From the NCBI GenBank assembly GCA_025934775.1, contig JAICWO010000005.1, positions 186,001 to 250,000 of the forward strand: 64,000 nt of DNA, in the 5' to 3' direction. The DNA comes from Gemmatimonadaceae bacterium (GTDB lineage Bacteria; Gemmatimonadota; Gemmatimonadetes; Gemmatimonadales; Gemmatimonadaceae). Below, piece by piece: positions 33,729 through 42,995 of the stretch. Positions within the stretch are counted from its first letter, which is position 1. The number at the start of each line of letters is the position of its first letter. Under the pieces are notes generated by a model, which saw nothing but the letters and a program-made list of their open reading frames with translations, was not told the DNA's origin and did not search any database. The translations under genes and the position numbers were made by a program.

Positions 33729-34325
33729 CTACAAGCGCTGGGAGACCGCGTCCCAGTCGACGACGTTCCACCAGGCGGCGACGTAGTCGGGCCGGCGGTT
33801 CTGGTACTTGAGGTAGTACGCGTGCTCCCAGACGTCGAGCCCCATGAGCGGCTGTTTGCCGTCCATGAGCGGATTGTCCTGGTTCGGCGTGCTCGTGATC
33901 GCGACCTTGCCGCCGTCGCTGACGAGCCACGCCCAGCCCGACCCGAACCGGCTTCCGGCCGCGGCGGCGAACTGCTCTTTGAATTTACTGAAGTCGCCGA
34001 ACGACGACTTGATCGCGTCCGCGAGCTTGCCCGTCGGCTCACCGCCCTTGTTCTTGCCCATGATCTGCCAGAACAAGCTGTGGTTCCAATGGCCGCCGCC
34101 GTTGTTGCGCACCGCCGTGCGCACCGCGTCCGGCACGCTGTTGATGCCCTTCATCAAGTCGTCGAGCGACTTGTTCGCGAGCTCCGGCGCCTTCTCGATC
34201 GCGGCGTTGAGATTGTTCACGTACGCCTGATGATGCTTGGTGTAGTGAATCTCCATCGTGCGCGCGTCGATGTGCGGCTCGAGGGCGTCGTACGCATAGG
34301 GCAGCGGCGGCAGAGTGAAAGCCAT
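33729..34325 (-). CDS. sodA: Superoxide dismutase, Mn-type signature
   Basis: 198 residues. Dismutes superoxide. Metal ligands are His27, His82 ([11 protein letters not shown]), Asp164 and His168 ([10 protein letters not shown]). The Gly-Gly before HWNH and the Gln149 in [10 protein letters not shown] are the residues that usually mark manganese over iron enzymes; metal use is inferred. No signal peptide, so cytoplasmic. It converges with the amidohydrolase gene (35-bp gap, no clear hairpin) and lies downstream of the DedA gene on the same strand, with 17 bp between. Confidence 0.95.
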   Translation of the reverse strand: MAFTLPPLPYAYDALEPHIDARTMEIHYTKHHQAYVNNLNAAIEKAPELANKSLDDLMKGINSVPDAVRTAVRNNGGGHWNHSLFWQIMGKNKGGEPTGKLADAIKSSFGDFSKFKEQFAAAAGSRFGSGWAWLVSDGGKVAITSTPNQDNPLMDGKQPLMGLDVWEHAYYLKYQNRRPDYVAAWWNVVDWDAVSQRL

Positions 34326-34342
34326 ATCGGTTCTCCTGTGTT

Positions 34343-34993
34343 TCAGGCGTCGGATCCGCGCGACGCGGCCGACGACTTCGTTCGAGTCCGCATCCAGCCG
34401 ATGATGCCCGGCATGAGCGAGACGAGAATCACGAGCGCGATCACCGTCTCGATGTGCCGGTCCACTCCCGGAATGTAGCGACCCAGGAAGTAGCCGATGA
34501 ACAGCATGGCCCAGATCCAGCCCAAGCCGCCGATGACGTTGTAGATCGTGTAGCGCCGATAATCCATTCGGGCCATGCCGGCCACGACCGGTACGAAGGT
34601 GCGCACGATCGGCATGAATCGCGCAATGATGACTGTGGCACCGCCGTGCCGTTCGTAGAACTCGTGCGCGCGATACAGATGCTTCTTGTTGAACAGCAGC
34701 GAATTCTCACGTGTGAACAGGCGCGGGCCGGTCGCGCGGCCGATCGCGTACCCCGCCGAGTTTCCGAGAATCGACGCCACGGTGAGCAGCACGCCGACCC
34801 AGTACACGTTGAACACGCCACTCGTCGCGGCCAGCAGCCCCGCGGTCACGAGCAGCGAATCGCCGGGGAGAAAGAACCCGATCAGCAGCCCGGTTTCGGC
34901 GAAGATGATGGCCGTCAGGCCGACGTAGCCGCCCCACGCGATGAGCGCACGCACGTCGCGGACGCGATGAATGAAATCGAGCAGCCAGTGCAT
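34343..34993 (-). CDS. DedA family membrane protein
   Basis: 216 residues. Inner-membrane protein of the DedA/VTT family, some members of which transport lipid carriers or phospholipids. Family marks: [19 protein letters not shown], and the re-entrant/Arg motif [24 protein letters not shown], with [17 protein letters not shown]. Start ATG 34993 ([11 protein letters not shown]). It is divergent from the M15-like gene (30 bp apart) and is probably transcribed with sodA. Confidence 0.9.
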   Translation of the reverse strand: MHWLLDFIHRVRDVRALIAWGGYVGLTAIIFAETGLLIGFFLPGDSLLVTAGLLAATSGVFNVYWVGVLLTVASILGNSAGYAIGRATGPRLFTRENSLLFNKKHLYRAHEFYERHGGATVIIARFMPIVRTFVPVVAGMARMDYRRYTIYNVIGGLGWIWAMLFIGYFLGRYIPGVDRHIETVIALVILVSLMPGIIGWMRTRTKSSAASRGSDA

Positions 34994-35023
34994 GCGGGCG
35001 CGCGTGAAGAGTGAGGCCGAGCG

Positions 35024-35995
35024 ATGAGCACCGGAAGTTCGACGGTGGAGCGGCCTGAAGCAACGGCGCTGCGCCGTGAGCGCGTCGTCGACGTGGGCGG
35101 CGCGCTCGTGTTGTTCGCGTTGGCGCTCGGATGGGTATGGTCGCTCGTCAATGCGCGCGCCCTTGGCGCGTCGTCGATGGCAGGAAGCCCAGCGACCGGC
35201 ATCATGGTCGCGGGTTTGACGCACGCACACGCGCCGACCACGGCGTATCTCACCGATGCCGCGCTGAACGTCGCCGCCAGGAACGCGACAAAACCCGCGG
35301 CACGGAGCAACAGTGTGGTCAGCCGCATCATGGGCCTGAGCACCATGATCCTGCTGCCGTTCTCCACGAAGGTGAACGGCCACATCGGCACCTACTTCGT
35401 CGGCAACTGGCCGAGCGAGCACGGGGTGCGCGGGCCCGCCAAAGCGCCGGCGGGCGCCTACGCGAATCCGGCCGGATTTTTCGAAGTCACCGACGCGAAC
35501 CGGAGCACGCCCGTCTCCCAGCATTTCAAGCTTGGCGACTTCGTGACCCACGATCAGCCGAACGTGTGGCCGAAGTACATCGTGCTCCAGCAGAGAATTC
35601 TCGACAAGCTCGAGCTCGTGCTCGCCGACCTCGAGGCGCGCGGCTACGACGTGCACGGTGTGAAGGTGATGAGCGGCTTTCGCTCGCCGGAGTACAACTA
35701 TACCGGCGGCAACACGGCCGGCCGCGCCAACCTCAGCCGGCACATGTACGGCGACGCGTCCGACATCTACATCGACGACGACGGCGACGGGCAGATGGAC
35801 GACCTCAACCATGACGGGAAGATCAGCATCGACGACGCGCGGGTGATTCTCCAGTCGGTGGATCGCGTGGAAGCGGCGCATCCGGAATTGATTGGCGGCG
35901 CAGGCGTGTATACGGCCGCGCCCGGGCACGGACCTTTCATTCACATTGATGCGCGCGGCTACCGTGCGCGCTGGTCGGGGACCTCAGGAGGCTGA
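35024..35995 (+). CDS. Membrane-anchored M15-like peptidase with EF-hand-like insert
   Basis: 323 residues, start ATG 35024 with gagg upstream. One N-terminal membrane segment (GGALVLFALALGWVWSLVNA) places the rest outside the inner membrane. The catalytic part matches D-Ala-D-Ala carboxypeptidase-like M15/DUF882 enzymes: VMSGFRSPEYNYTGG, LSRHMYGDASDIYID with His and Asp ligands, and HGPFIHIDARG with the last His. Between them lies an insert with two Ca-binding-like loops, DDDGDGQMDDL and DLNHDGKISIDD. Likely a peptidoglycan-remodelling enzyme; calcium dependence is inferred from the insert. Confidence 0.78.
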   Translation: MSTGSSTVERPEATALRRERVVDVGGALVLFALALGWVWSLVNARALGASSMAGSPATGIMVAGLTHAHAPTTAYLTDAALNVAARNATKPAARSNSVVSRIMGLSTMILLPFSTKVNGHIGTYFVGNWPSEHGVRGPAKAPAGAYANPAGFFEVTDANRSTPVSQHFKLGDFVTHDQPNVWPKYIVLQQRILDKLELVLADLEARGYDVHGVKVMSGFRSPEYNYTGGNTAGRANLSRHMYGDASDIYIDDDGDGQMDDLNHDGKISIDDARVILQSVDRVEAAHPELIGGAGVYTAAPGHGPFIHIDARGYRARWSGTSGG

Positions 35996-35996
35996 C

Positions 35997-36560
35997 GTGC
36001 TGGAGCAACGACGCATCTCGGACAGCGGTACGGTGACCGAAGTGCACGACACGACGTACGACGCGACGGGTGAGGTTCGGGACGGGAAGCCCGATCGCCC
36101 GCAGGACCGCGAGATTCGCGAGGTCCGCGCGACGGACATCGAGCCGTACACGGGGCTCCGATACCTATCCAAGCTCTTCCGCTTCATGGCGGTGATTCTC
36201 GTGCTGCTGCTCGTGGCCGAGGTGGCCACCGGCATCTACACGCAGGGGAGCGCGTCGATTCCGACGCTCCTTGGAGAAGCCAGCCGTCTCATCGTGCTCG
36301 CGGGCGTGCTCTGGGGGACGGGCGATCTCGCGCATCTCCTGATCGACGTGGGCCACGATGTGCGCGCGGGCCGCATTCTCATGGCGCGGGTCGCGCACGC
36401 CGCCAAGGTTGCTCCGCTGAGCGCGCCACGAACCGCGGCGGAGCGCGCAATCGATCGCGGTCCCGTCGCGCGTCCAGCCGACGTGCGCGTCGAACGGCCC
36501 GCAGCGGGCCCAAGCAGCGATCACGACGACGGCGGCGGCAAAGCGCCTCCGGTGCCATGA
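35997..36560 (+). CDS. Two-helix membrane protein of unknown function
   Basis: 187 residues from GTG 35997, two bases after the M15-like stop, with an excellent aggagg site (35984-35989). The N-terminal 60 residues are charged and soluble, followed by two membrane helices (FMAVILVLLLVAEVATGIY and SRLIVLAGVLWGTGDLAHLL), then a Pro/Asp/Gly-rich tail. No family is recognised. Its coupling to the M15-like peptidase suggests a role in envelope maintenance. Confidence 0.68.
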   Translation: MLEQRRISDSGTVTEVHDTTYDATGEVRDGKPDRPQDREIREVRATDIEPYTGLRYLSKLFRFMAVILVLLLVAEVATGIYTQGSASIPTLLGEASRLIVLAGVLWGTGDLAHLLIDVGHDVRAGRILMARVAHAAKVAPLSAPRTAAERAIDRGPVARPADVRVERPAAGPSSDHDDGGGKAPPVP

Positions 36561-36642
36561 CCCCGCGTCGACCGCTTAGTCCGGTACGACAGTTGCCTTC
36601 AGGCGGACCGAACGCGGGACGAACCGTCATCCGGAGATCAAC

Positions 36643-36795
36643 ATGTTGATAACGCTGGCTATCATACTTCTCATCTTGTGGGCGCTAGGCTTCCTGGCGT
36701 TCCACGTCGCGGGCGGGTTCATTCACATCCTGCTCGTGATCGCCTTGATCATCATCGTCGTGCGGTTGATCACCGGCAGGCGTCCCGTGGTGTGA
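36643..36795 (+). CDS. Small lmo0937/DUF5670-type membrane protein
   Basis: 50 residues with ggag 7 bp before ATG 36643. Almost the whole protein is two hydrophobic segments (MLITLAIILLILWALGFLAF and FIHILLVIALIIIVVRLI) joined by HVAGG and ending in Arg-Arg-Pro-Val-Val. This is the pattern of the lmo0937/DUF5670 family of tiny stress-linked membrane proteins; function unknown. Independent of the neighbours as far as spacing shows. Confidence 0.72.
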   Translation: MLITLAIILLILWALGFLAFHVAGGFIHILLVIALIIIVVRLITGRRPVV

Positions 36796-36878
36796 GCGCG
36801 CGGTCACTTGCGCGTAGTGCACGGCCGCGACGAATATCGCCGCGGCCGTTTTGTTTGTCCTCACCGCATTGGACGCAC

Positions 36879-39518
36879 ATGGCACTCGAGGCGCACCTCG
36901 TCACGCACACGCACTGGGATCGCGAGTGGTATTTGCCGTTCGAGCGCTTCCGGCAGCGACTCGTCGCTCTCGTCGACGAGTTGCTCGACGATCCGCCGCG
37001 CGCAGGCGAGAGCTTTCTGCTCGACGGGCAGGCAATCGTGCTCGAGGACTACCTCGCGGTGAAGCCCGAGCGCGCGAACGCGGTCCGCGCGCTGCTCGCC
37101 GACGGACGCCTCGAGGCCGGCCCGTGGTACGTGCTCGCGGATGAGCTGATCCCGAGCGGCGAAGCACTCGTTCGCAACTTGCTCGCTGGTCGCCGCACGC
37201 TCCATCGACTCGGCGCCGAATCGCCGCCCGTGCTGTACTGTCCGGATTCGTTCGGGCATCCCGCCGCGCTTCCCGCGATCGCCGCCGGGTTCGGACTGCC
37301 CGTGATCGTCCTCTGGCGCGGCTACGGCGGCCCGCAGTCGCCGTCGGGCGACACCGCTCGTTGGGCAGCGCCAAACGGCGACGAAGTCCTGCTCTTTCAT
37401 CTTCCCCGCGACGGCTACGAGTTCGGCTCTCACCTGCCGGCAGACGACGTGCATGCGGAGGAGCGCTGGCGCCGAATGCGCACCGAGCTGGTTGCGCGAT
37501 CGACGACCGGTGTCATGCTCGTGCCGCACGGCGCCGATCATCACGCGCGTCAGGCGAATCACGATGCGGCGGTCGCGGCGCTCGAGCGCGCGGGCGCGGC
37601 CGACGACGTTCGACGGAGCTCACTCGCGGCGTTCACCCGACGACTGACGGAACGCGCGTCGTCCCATCGGCTGCCGCAGGTGCGAGGCGAGCTGCGCGAC
37701 TCGGCTGGGCATACCTGGTCGCTTCAAGGCACGTTCGGCACGCGCGCGCACGAGAAGCGCGCGAATGCGATCGCCGAACGTGCGCTGCTGCGTGAAGCGG
37801 AGCCTTGGAGTGCCCTGGCGGTGGTGCAGCGCAGGGCACGCTCCCGCCAGTCGCTCGTGCATGAAGCGTGGCGAACGCTGCTCACGACGCATCCGCACGA
37901 CACGCTGTGTGGTTGCTCGATCGATGAAGTCGCTCGGGGAATGGAGCTGCGTCAGCGCGCCGCGCTCGTGCAGGCGAACGGAATACGCGACGATGCGGTG
38001 CTCGATCTCATCGAGCATGATCCAGTCGCCGCTCGGACGAATCGTGACGCCTGGGTTCCGATCGTGATCCTTCGCAACGCTACACCTCGCGCGCGCAGTG
38101 GCGTCGCACTGATCGAGGTCGAAGAATGGCTCGCAGATGTTCCCGTCGGTCCCGGCTCCGCGAATGCGGCGCAGCCCGCACCCGATGCTCCGCGGCGCCG
38201 TCCAACGATCCCGTCGCTCGGCGCACTGCAGGTGCTGGAGCGGACGTCGCGCCATTCGCGCACGGAGTCGCCGCGACATTACCCCGATAACGATCTCGTC
38301 GCCGTCACGACCGTCGCCGCGTGGATTCACGAGATCCCGGCGTACGGGATCGCGAGTCATCGGATTGGTGCAGGGGATGGCCGGCGGCCGCGACCATCGC
38401 AGCCGGTTGCCGTCGGCGACGACTCGTTGAGCAACGCCGCGCTCCGTGTATCCGTCGATGCAGATGGACGGGTGGCGATCGAGCATCTCGCCTCCGGCCG
38501 CCGCATCGACGATGCGCTCGGCTTCGTCGATGAGATCGACGCCGGCGATCTGTACACGCCATCGCCGCGCCGCCGTCCGTTCACGATCGAATATCGCGGT
38601 GCGCGGCGCGCGCATCGCGGACCGCTGCTTGGGCAGCTCGATCTCCGATATCGCATGCGTGTTGGCGAGAACGGCTCAGGCCCCGCGATGATCGATGTGC
38701 GAGTGAGCCTCATTCTCGGCGCCGACGCACCGTTTCTCCGGATCGCCGTGGCCGGGGAGAATCGGGGGCGCGACCATCGGCTTCGATTGCTGATCCGCGG
38801 CGATGTACCGGGTTCTGTCGTGTGGGCGGATGCGGCATTTGGTCCGGTGCGTCGCGCTCCCGCGCCACCAGCTCCCGCGGATTGGACGGCCGAGCAGCCG
38901 CTGCCGACGGCGCCGCTGCATCGCTACGTCTCCAGATTCACCGAGCAACTCGGCTTCACCGTGTACAGTGACGGTCTCGCGGAATACGAATTACGCGAGG
39001 ATGGCGCGCTGCTCGTCACGCTCGTTCGCTCGGTTGGCGAGCTCTCCAAGAATGATTTACCGGAGCGTCCCGGTCACGCCGGCTGGCCCACTCCGACGCC
39101 GGAAGCACAGTGCCTCGGCGCGTTCGGGGGGGAATTCGCGGTCTTGATGCACGGGCCGCGCACCGCGGCCGTGGTCGACGAGATCGAGCGAACCGCGGAA
39201 GACGTGCTGCTTCCAATCGTGGGAACTACGCTGCGATCGGCGCTGCGCCATCCGGCGCCGGTGTGCGGGGCGCGTCTTGCCGGTCAGGGCCTGTCGTGCA
39301 GCGCCATCAAGGAGAGCGAGGACGGCGCGTGGCTGGCGCTGCGCTGCGTCAACGTGCGCGAGGAGGAAGTCGCCGGGACGTGGGAGCTGTCATTCGATCC
39401 GGCCGAGGTCTGCCTTGCGCTGCTTGACGAAACAAGAATTAGCAAATTGGAATCACGGGGTCGCGAGGTTGGCTTTGTCGCGCCGCCGCACGGGATCGTG
39501 ACGATTCTCGCCCGCTAG
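36879..39518 (+). CDS. Alpha-mannosidase, glycoside hydrolase family 38
   Basis: 879 residues from ATG 36879. Retaining alpha-mannosidase; zinc-dependent. The N-terminal catalytic domain begins with THTHWDREWYLPFERF and contains the nucleophile motif YCPDSFGHPAALP and LVPHGADHH. The middle helical domain has TTHPHDTLCGCSIDEVARGM, typical of GH38. The remaining 500 residues are the usual beta-sandwich domains. No signal peptide, so it probably cleaves imported mannosides in the cytoplasm. It converges with the permease genes at 39541, which could supply oligosaccharides, but this link is only positional. Confidence 0.92.
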   Translation: MALEAHLVTHTHWDREWYLPFERFRQRLVALVDELLDDPPRAGESFLLDGQAIVLEDYLAVKPERANAVRALLADGRLEAGPWYVLADELIPSGEALVRNLLAGRRTLHRLGAESPPVLYCPDSFGHPAALPAIAAGFGLPVIVLWRGYGGPQSPSGDTARWAAPNGDEVLLFHLPRDGYEFGSHLPADDVHAEERWRRMRTELVARSTTGVMLVPHGADHHARQANHDAAVAALERAGAADDVRRSSLAAFTRRLTERASSHRLPQVRGELRDSAGHTWSLQGTFGTRAHEKRANAIAERALLREAEPWSALAVVQRRARSRQSLVHEAWRTLLTTHPHDTLCGCSIDEVARGMELRQRAALVQANGIRDDAVLDLIEHDPVAARTNRDAWVPIVILRNATPRARSGVALIEVEEWLADVPVGPGSANAAQPAPDAPRRRPTIPSLGALQVLERTSRHSRTESPRHYPDNDLVAVTTVAAWIHEIPAYGIASHRIGAGDGRRPRPSQPVAVGDDSLSNAALRVSVDADGRVAIEHLASGRRIDDALGFVDEIDAGDLYTPSPRRRPFTIEYRGARRAHRGPLLGQLDLRYRMRVGENGSGPAMIDVRVSLILGADAPFLRIAVAGENRGRDHRLRLLIRGDVPGSVVWADAAFGPVRRAPAPPAPADWTAEQPLPTAPLHRYVSRFTEQLGFTVYSDGLAEYELREDGALLVTLVRSVGELSKNDLPERPGHAGWPTPTPEAQCLGAFGGEFAVLMHGPRTAAVVDEIERTAEDVLLPIVGTTLRSALRHPAPVCGARLAGQGLSCSAIKESEDGAWLALRCVNVREEEVAGTWELSFDPAEVCLALLDETRISKLESRGREVGFVAPPHGIVTILAR

Positions 39519-39540
39519 GAACGCAGGCGCTCACGCGCGC

Positions 39541-40401
39541 TCAGGCGCGCTCGCGCAGCGTCATCGCGGCCTCGCCGGCGAGCCGGTCCCGCAGCGCATC
39601 GCCGAGCAGCGTACAGGCGAGCACTGTCGCGATGAGCACGAGCCCGGGCGCGATCGCCACCCAGGGTGCGACGACGATCAGGTCGCGGCCGCCGGCGATC
39701 ATGTTGCCCCAACTCGGCTGCGGCGGTTGAATCCCGAGTCCGAGAAACGACAGGCCGCTCTCGAGCAGAATCGCGTTTCCGACGCCGAGCGTCGTCGCGA
39801 CGATCGCCGGTCCGAGCGCGTTCGGCAGCGCGTGCCGCCACAGGATCCGCAGCGACGGCGCGCCGAGCGCGGTCGCCGCGTCGACGTACGGCTGCGCGCG
39901 CACGCCAAGCATCTCGGCGCGGACCATGCGCGACACGCCCATCCATCCCGTCGCGATGAGCACGATCACGACGGTCGTCAGCCCTGGTCGCCAGAGTGCC
40001 GCGCAGACGAGGAGCAGCACGAGTCGTGGAATCGCGAGCAGCGCATCGGCGACGGCCATCAGCACGCGATCTACCCACCCGCCGGCCCACGCCGAGACGG
40101 CACCGAACGCCGTTCCGATAGCGCCGGCCAGCACGGAGCCGACGATACCGACCGCGAGCGACACCCGGCCGGCGAGCATCATGCGCACGAACAGATCGCG
40201 CCCGAAGCGGTCGGTGCCAAGCAGATGAAACGCGCCATGCGTGTCCGTTGCACCGGGCGGCAGCAGACGCAGCGCGAGCACATCGCCGATCGCGATCGGG
40301 TCTTGGTGTGAGAGGAGCGGCACGACGATCACGGCGCTCGCGAGCACGACGAGAGCGGCGAGGGCCCACGTCGAGATCGACCAGCGGCGGGCAGCGATCA
40401 C
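39541..40401 (-). CDS. ABC transporter permease, DppC/OppC type
   Basis: About 286 residues from GTG 40401, whose GTGA overlaps the stop of the upstream permease. Inner-membrane subunit with a short N-terminal helix (WALAALVVLASAVIVVPLLS), HLLGTDRFGRDLFVRMM (the DppC-type periplasmic motif), and the ATPase-contact loop EMLGVRAQPYVDAATALGAP with LPNALGPAIV. Pairs with the DppB-type protein. The ATP-binding subunits are not in the window, so they must be elsewhere or shared. Confidence 0.88.
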   Translation of the reverse strand: MIAARRWSISTWALAALVVLASAVIVVPLLSHQDPIAIGDVLALRLLPPGATDTHGAFHLLGTDRFGRDLFVRMMLAGRVSLAVGIVGSVLAGAIGTAFGAVSAWAGGWVDRVLMAVADALLAIPRLVLLLVCAALWRPGLTTVVIVLIATGWMGVSRMVRAEMLGVRAQPYVDAATALGAPSLRILWRHALPNALGPAIVATTLGVGNAILLESGLSFLGLGIQPPQPSWGNMIAGGRDLIVVAPWVAIAPGLVLIATVLACTLLGDALRDRLAGEAAMTLRERA

Positions 40402-41384
40402 GAGCGGCGCCGCGGGTCGACGAGCGGGAGCGCGACGTCGCCCGCGAGATTGGCCAGAATCACGAGCGCGGCGTACACCGCCGCCGCGCCCATGATCACC
40501 GGGTAATCGCGCGCGGTGATCGCGTTGACCATGAGCTTTCCCATACCAGGCCATGCGAATACCGATTCGATGAAGATCGAACCGGCGACGAGGCCGGGGA
40601 GGGAGAGCGCGAAGAGCACGATCAGCGCCGGGAGCACGGTCGCGAGCACGTGGCGGAAATACACGCGGGCCGGCGTGGCGCCCTTCGCCCGCGCGGTGCG
40701 GACGAAATCCGCCGCGAGGACGTCGGCCACGCTCGAGCGGGCGAACCGCGCGATCCCCGCCGCGCCAATCCCGCCGAGAATTCCCACCGGCAGAATCGAG
40801 TGGCGCGCGAGATCGGCCGCGGCGATCCAGCCGTGCAGCTCGACCCCTGGCGCGTGCAGTCCGAACGCCGGCAGTCGCAGCCAGAGCGGCAGTCCCCACG
40901 CCGAAGCGCCGTAAGTGAACACCGCGACGAGGGCGAGCGCGATCCAGAAGCTCGGCGCCGCGTAGACCGTCGTCGTCGCGATCGTGAGAATGTGGTCGGC
41001 CGCGCGGCCGCGCCGCACCGCCTGAACCACTCCCACCGGAACGCCAACGAGATACGTGAGAATGAGCGATGCCGCGCCCAGCCCGAGCGAGACGGGGATC
41101 GCGTCGGCCAGCGCGCGCGTCACCGGTACGTGGAGCGCGAAACTCTCGCCGAGATCGCCGTGCAGCAGCCGCCCCCACCAGTGTGCATATTGCACGAACA
41201 CGGACTGATCGAGGCCGAGCTGGGCGCGGATGCGCCCCACCTCGGCCGCGGTCGCCCCGGGCGGAATGAGAAAAGTCGCCGCATCACCCGGAGCGAGGCG
41301 GATGAGCGCGAACGTGATCGTCAACACGAGCCAGAGCAGCACCAACGCGCCGCCCATGCGGCGCAGCACGGCCGGAGGATGCAC
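40398..41384 (-). CDS. ABC transporter permease, DppB/OppB type
   Basis: 328 residues from GTG 41384; ATG 41357 is an alternative that would avoid overlap with the divergent solute-binding gene (ATG 41379) but would remove the N-terminal LRR typical of the family. Marks: ALIRLAPGDAATFL, FALHVPVTRALADAIPVSL, and the EAA-like loop DFVRTARAKGATPARVYFRHVL. It forms the channel with the DppC-type protein for peptides, opines or oligosaccharides. Confidence 0.88.
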   Translation of the reverse strand: MHPPAVLRRMGGALVLLWLVLTITFALIRLAPGDAATFLIPPGATAAEVGRIRAQLGLDQSVFVQYAHWWGRLLHGDLGESFALHVPVTRALADAIPVSLGLGAASLILTYLVGVPVGVVQAVRRGRAADHILTIATTTVYAAPSFWIALALVAVFTYGASAWGLPLWLRLPAFGLHAPGVELHGWIAAADLARHSILPVGILGGIGAAGIARFARSSVADVLAADFVRTARAKGATPARVYFRHVLATVLPALIVLFALSLPGLVAGSIFIESVFAWPGMGKLMVNAITARDYPVIMGAAAVYAALVILANLAGDVALPLVDPRRRS

Positions 41385-42995
41385 GCGTTGAACCTGCGTT
41401 GGCCTCGCCGCCTGTCAACTCTCGCGCTCGCGGCTGCCGGATCGATCGCTATCGGCTCGTGCACGCCGGCGCGGCCGGCGAATGTCGCCGTGTACGCGTC
41501 CGGCACCGATCTCGAATCCGGCAATCCGCTCGTCACGATTCATTCGCTCTCACGCCAGATTCAACGATACGCGCTCTTCGTCACGGTCGCGCAGTACGAC
41601 TCCGCGCTTGCGGCGAAACCGTATTACGCGCGTCGCTGGGACTGGTCCGGCGATCGTCGGGCGCTCACGCTCCACCTCGCGCCGGATCTCAGATGGGATG
41701 ACGGCCAACCGACGACCGCGCGCGACGTCGCGTACACGCTCGACGCGGCACGCGATCCGGCGACGGGCTTCTTTCGAGCGAGCGATCTCGCTGCTGTCAG
41801 TCGGGTGGATGTGCTCGACGACACCACGGTCACGATCCGCTTCGACGAGCCGCAACCCGGGTTCCCGCTGGTGCTCTGCGAGCTTCCCATCGTCCCCGCT
41901 CACTTGCTCGCCAGCACGCCGCACGCGGAGGTCGGGCGGGCGGCGTTCAATCTCGCGCCCGTCGGTAATGGCCCGTTCAAATTCGTCGAGCGGCGTGCCG
42001 GCGCGCGCTGGACGTTCGCCCGCAACCCGGCGTTTCCAGCGTCGCTTGGCGGCCCGCCGAAACTCGATGGGATCGTCGTCACCGTCGTCGACGAGCCCAC
42101 GACCAAGTTCGCCGGCCTGGCGAGCGGCGAGCTCGACGTGGCGGGCATCGCGCCCACGATGGCCTCGCTCGCCGCGCACGATCCGTCGCTGCGCGTCGTG
42201 AGCTATCCCATCCTGTTCACCACAGGATTGGTATTCAACGTTCATAAACATCCCTTTGACGACGTACGCGTACGGCGCGCGATCTCGCTCTCGATCGATC
42301 GCGAGCGAATCGTTCGCGCCGCGCTCGCGGGATACGGCACACCCGCGGCTGGCCCGGTGCCCCCGGAGAGCCCGTTGTCGCTCGGCGGCTCGCCGGCGCA
42401 CGACACCGCGCGCGCCGACTCGCTGCTCGATGCGGCCGGTTGGCGCCGCGGCCCCGATCGTGTGCGACGCCGCGGAACGGCGCCGCTGTCGTTCGAGCTC
42501 TCCACGGTGGGCAGCGGCGACAACGCGCTCGAGCAGCTCGTACAGGCCGATCTCGCGAGCCGCGGTATTCAGGTGCGGATTCGACAAATCGAGCTGGGCA
42601 CGTTCCTCACCGCCGCACGCGCGGCGCACAAGACGTTCGATGTGTTGGTGGCCGGAATTCCAGGCGATGTCACGCTCGCGTATCTCGGCGCAATGTTCGA
42701 CTCGCGCCAAGCCGGCGGTACGTTGGACTACGCCGGCTATCACACGCCGCGGCTCGATTCGCTCTTCGCCGCCGCGCGCGCCGCGTCGAGCGACAGCGCG
42801 CGGGTGCGGGACTGGAAGGACGTACAGCGCCAGCTCGCGACGGACGCGCCCGTCGCCTGGATCTACCATTCGCGTGGGGTGCAAGGCATCTCGGCGAGAC
42901 TGCGAAACGTGGTGATGGATCTCCGCGGCGAGATGGTCAGCGTCGCGCGTTGGCAGATCGCCGGCGCGCCGGCGGCGCGGGTTGCCGCGCGATGA
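41379..42995 (+). CDS. ABC transporter solute-binding lipoprotein, SBP family 5
   Basis: 538 residues from ATG 41379 (gccggagg just upstream). Lipobox IAIGSC follows an N-terminal signal segment. The family-5 pattern is visible: DLRWDDGQPTTARDVAYTLD, FNLAPVGNGPFKFVER, FNVHKHPFDDVRVRRAISLSIDRERIV. It binds the substrate for the divergent DppB/DppC permeases. Its stop overlaps the start of the heparinase-like gene (ATGA), linking uptake with degradation. Confidence 0.9.
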   Translation: MHALNLRWPRRLSTLALAAAGSIAIGSCTPARPANVAVYASGTDLESGNPLVTIHSLSRQIQRYALFVTVAQYDSALAAKPYYARRWDWSGDRRALTLHLAPDLRWDDGQPTTARDVAYTLDAARDPATGFFRASDLAAVSRVDVLDDTTVTIRFDEPQPGFPLVLCELPIVPAHLLASTPHAEVGRAAFNLAPVGNGPFKFVERRAGARWTFARNPAFPASLGGPPKLDGIVVTVVDEPTTKFAGLASGELDVAGIAPTMASLAAHDPSLRVVSYPILFTTGLVFNVHKHPFDDVRVRRAISLSIDRERIVRAALAGYGTPAAGPVPPESPLSLGGSPAHDTARADSLLDAAGWRRGPDRVRRRGTAPLSFELSTVGSGDNALEQLVQADLASRGIQVRIRQIELGTFLTAARAAHKTFDVLVAGIPGDVTLAYLGAMFDSRQAGGTLDYAGYHTPRLDSLFAAARAASSDSARVRDWKDVQRQLATDAPVAWIYHSRGVQGISARLRNVVMDLRGEMVSVARWQIAGAPAARVAAR

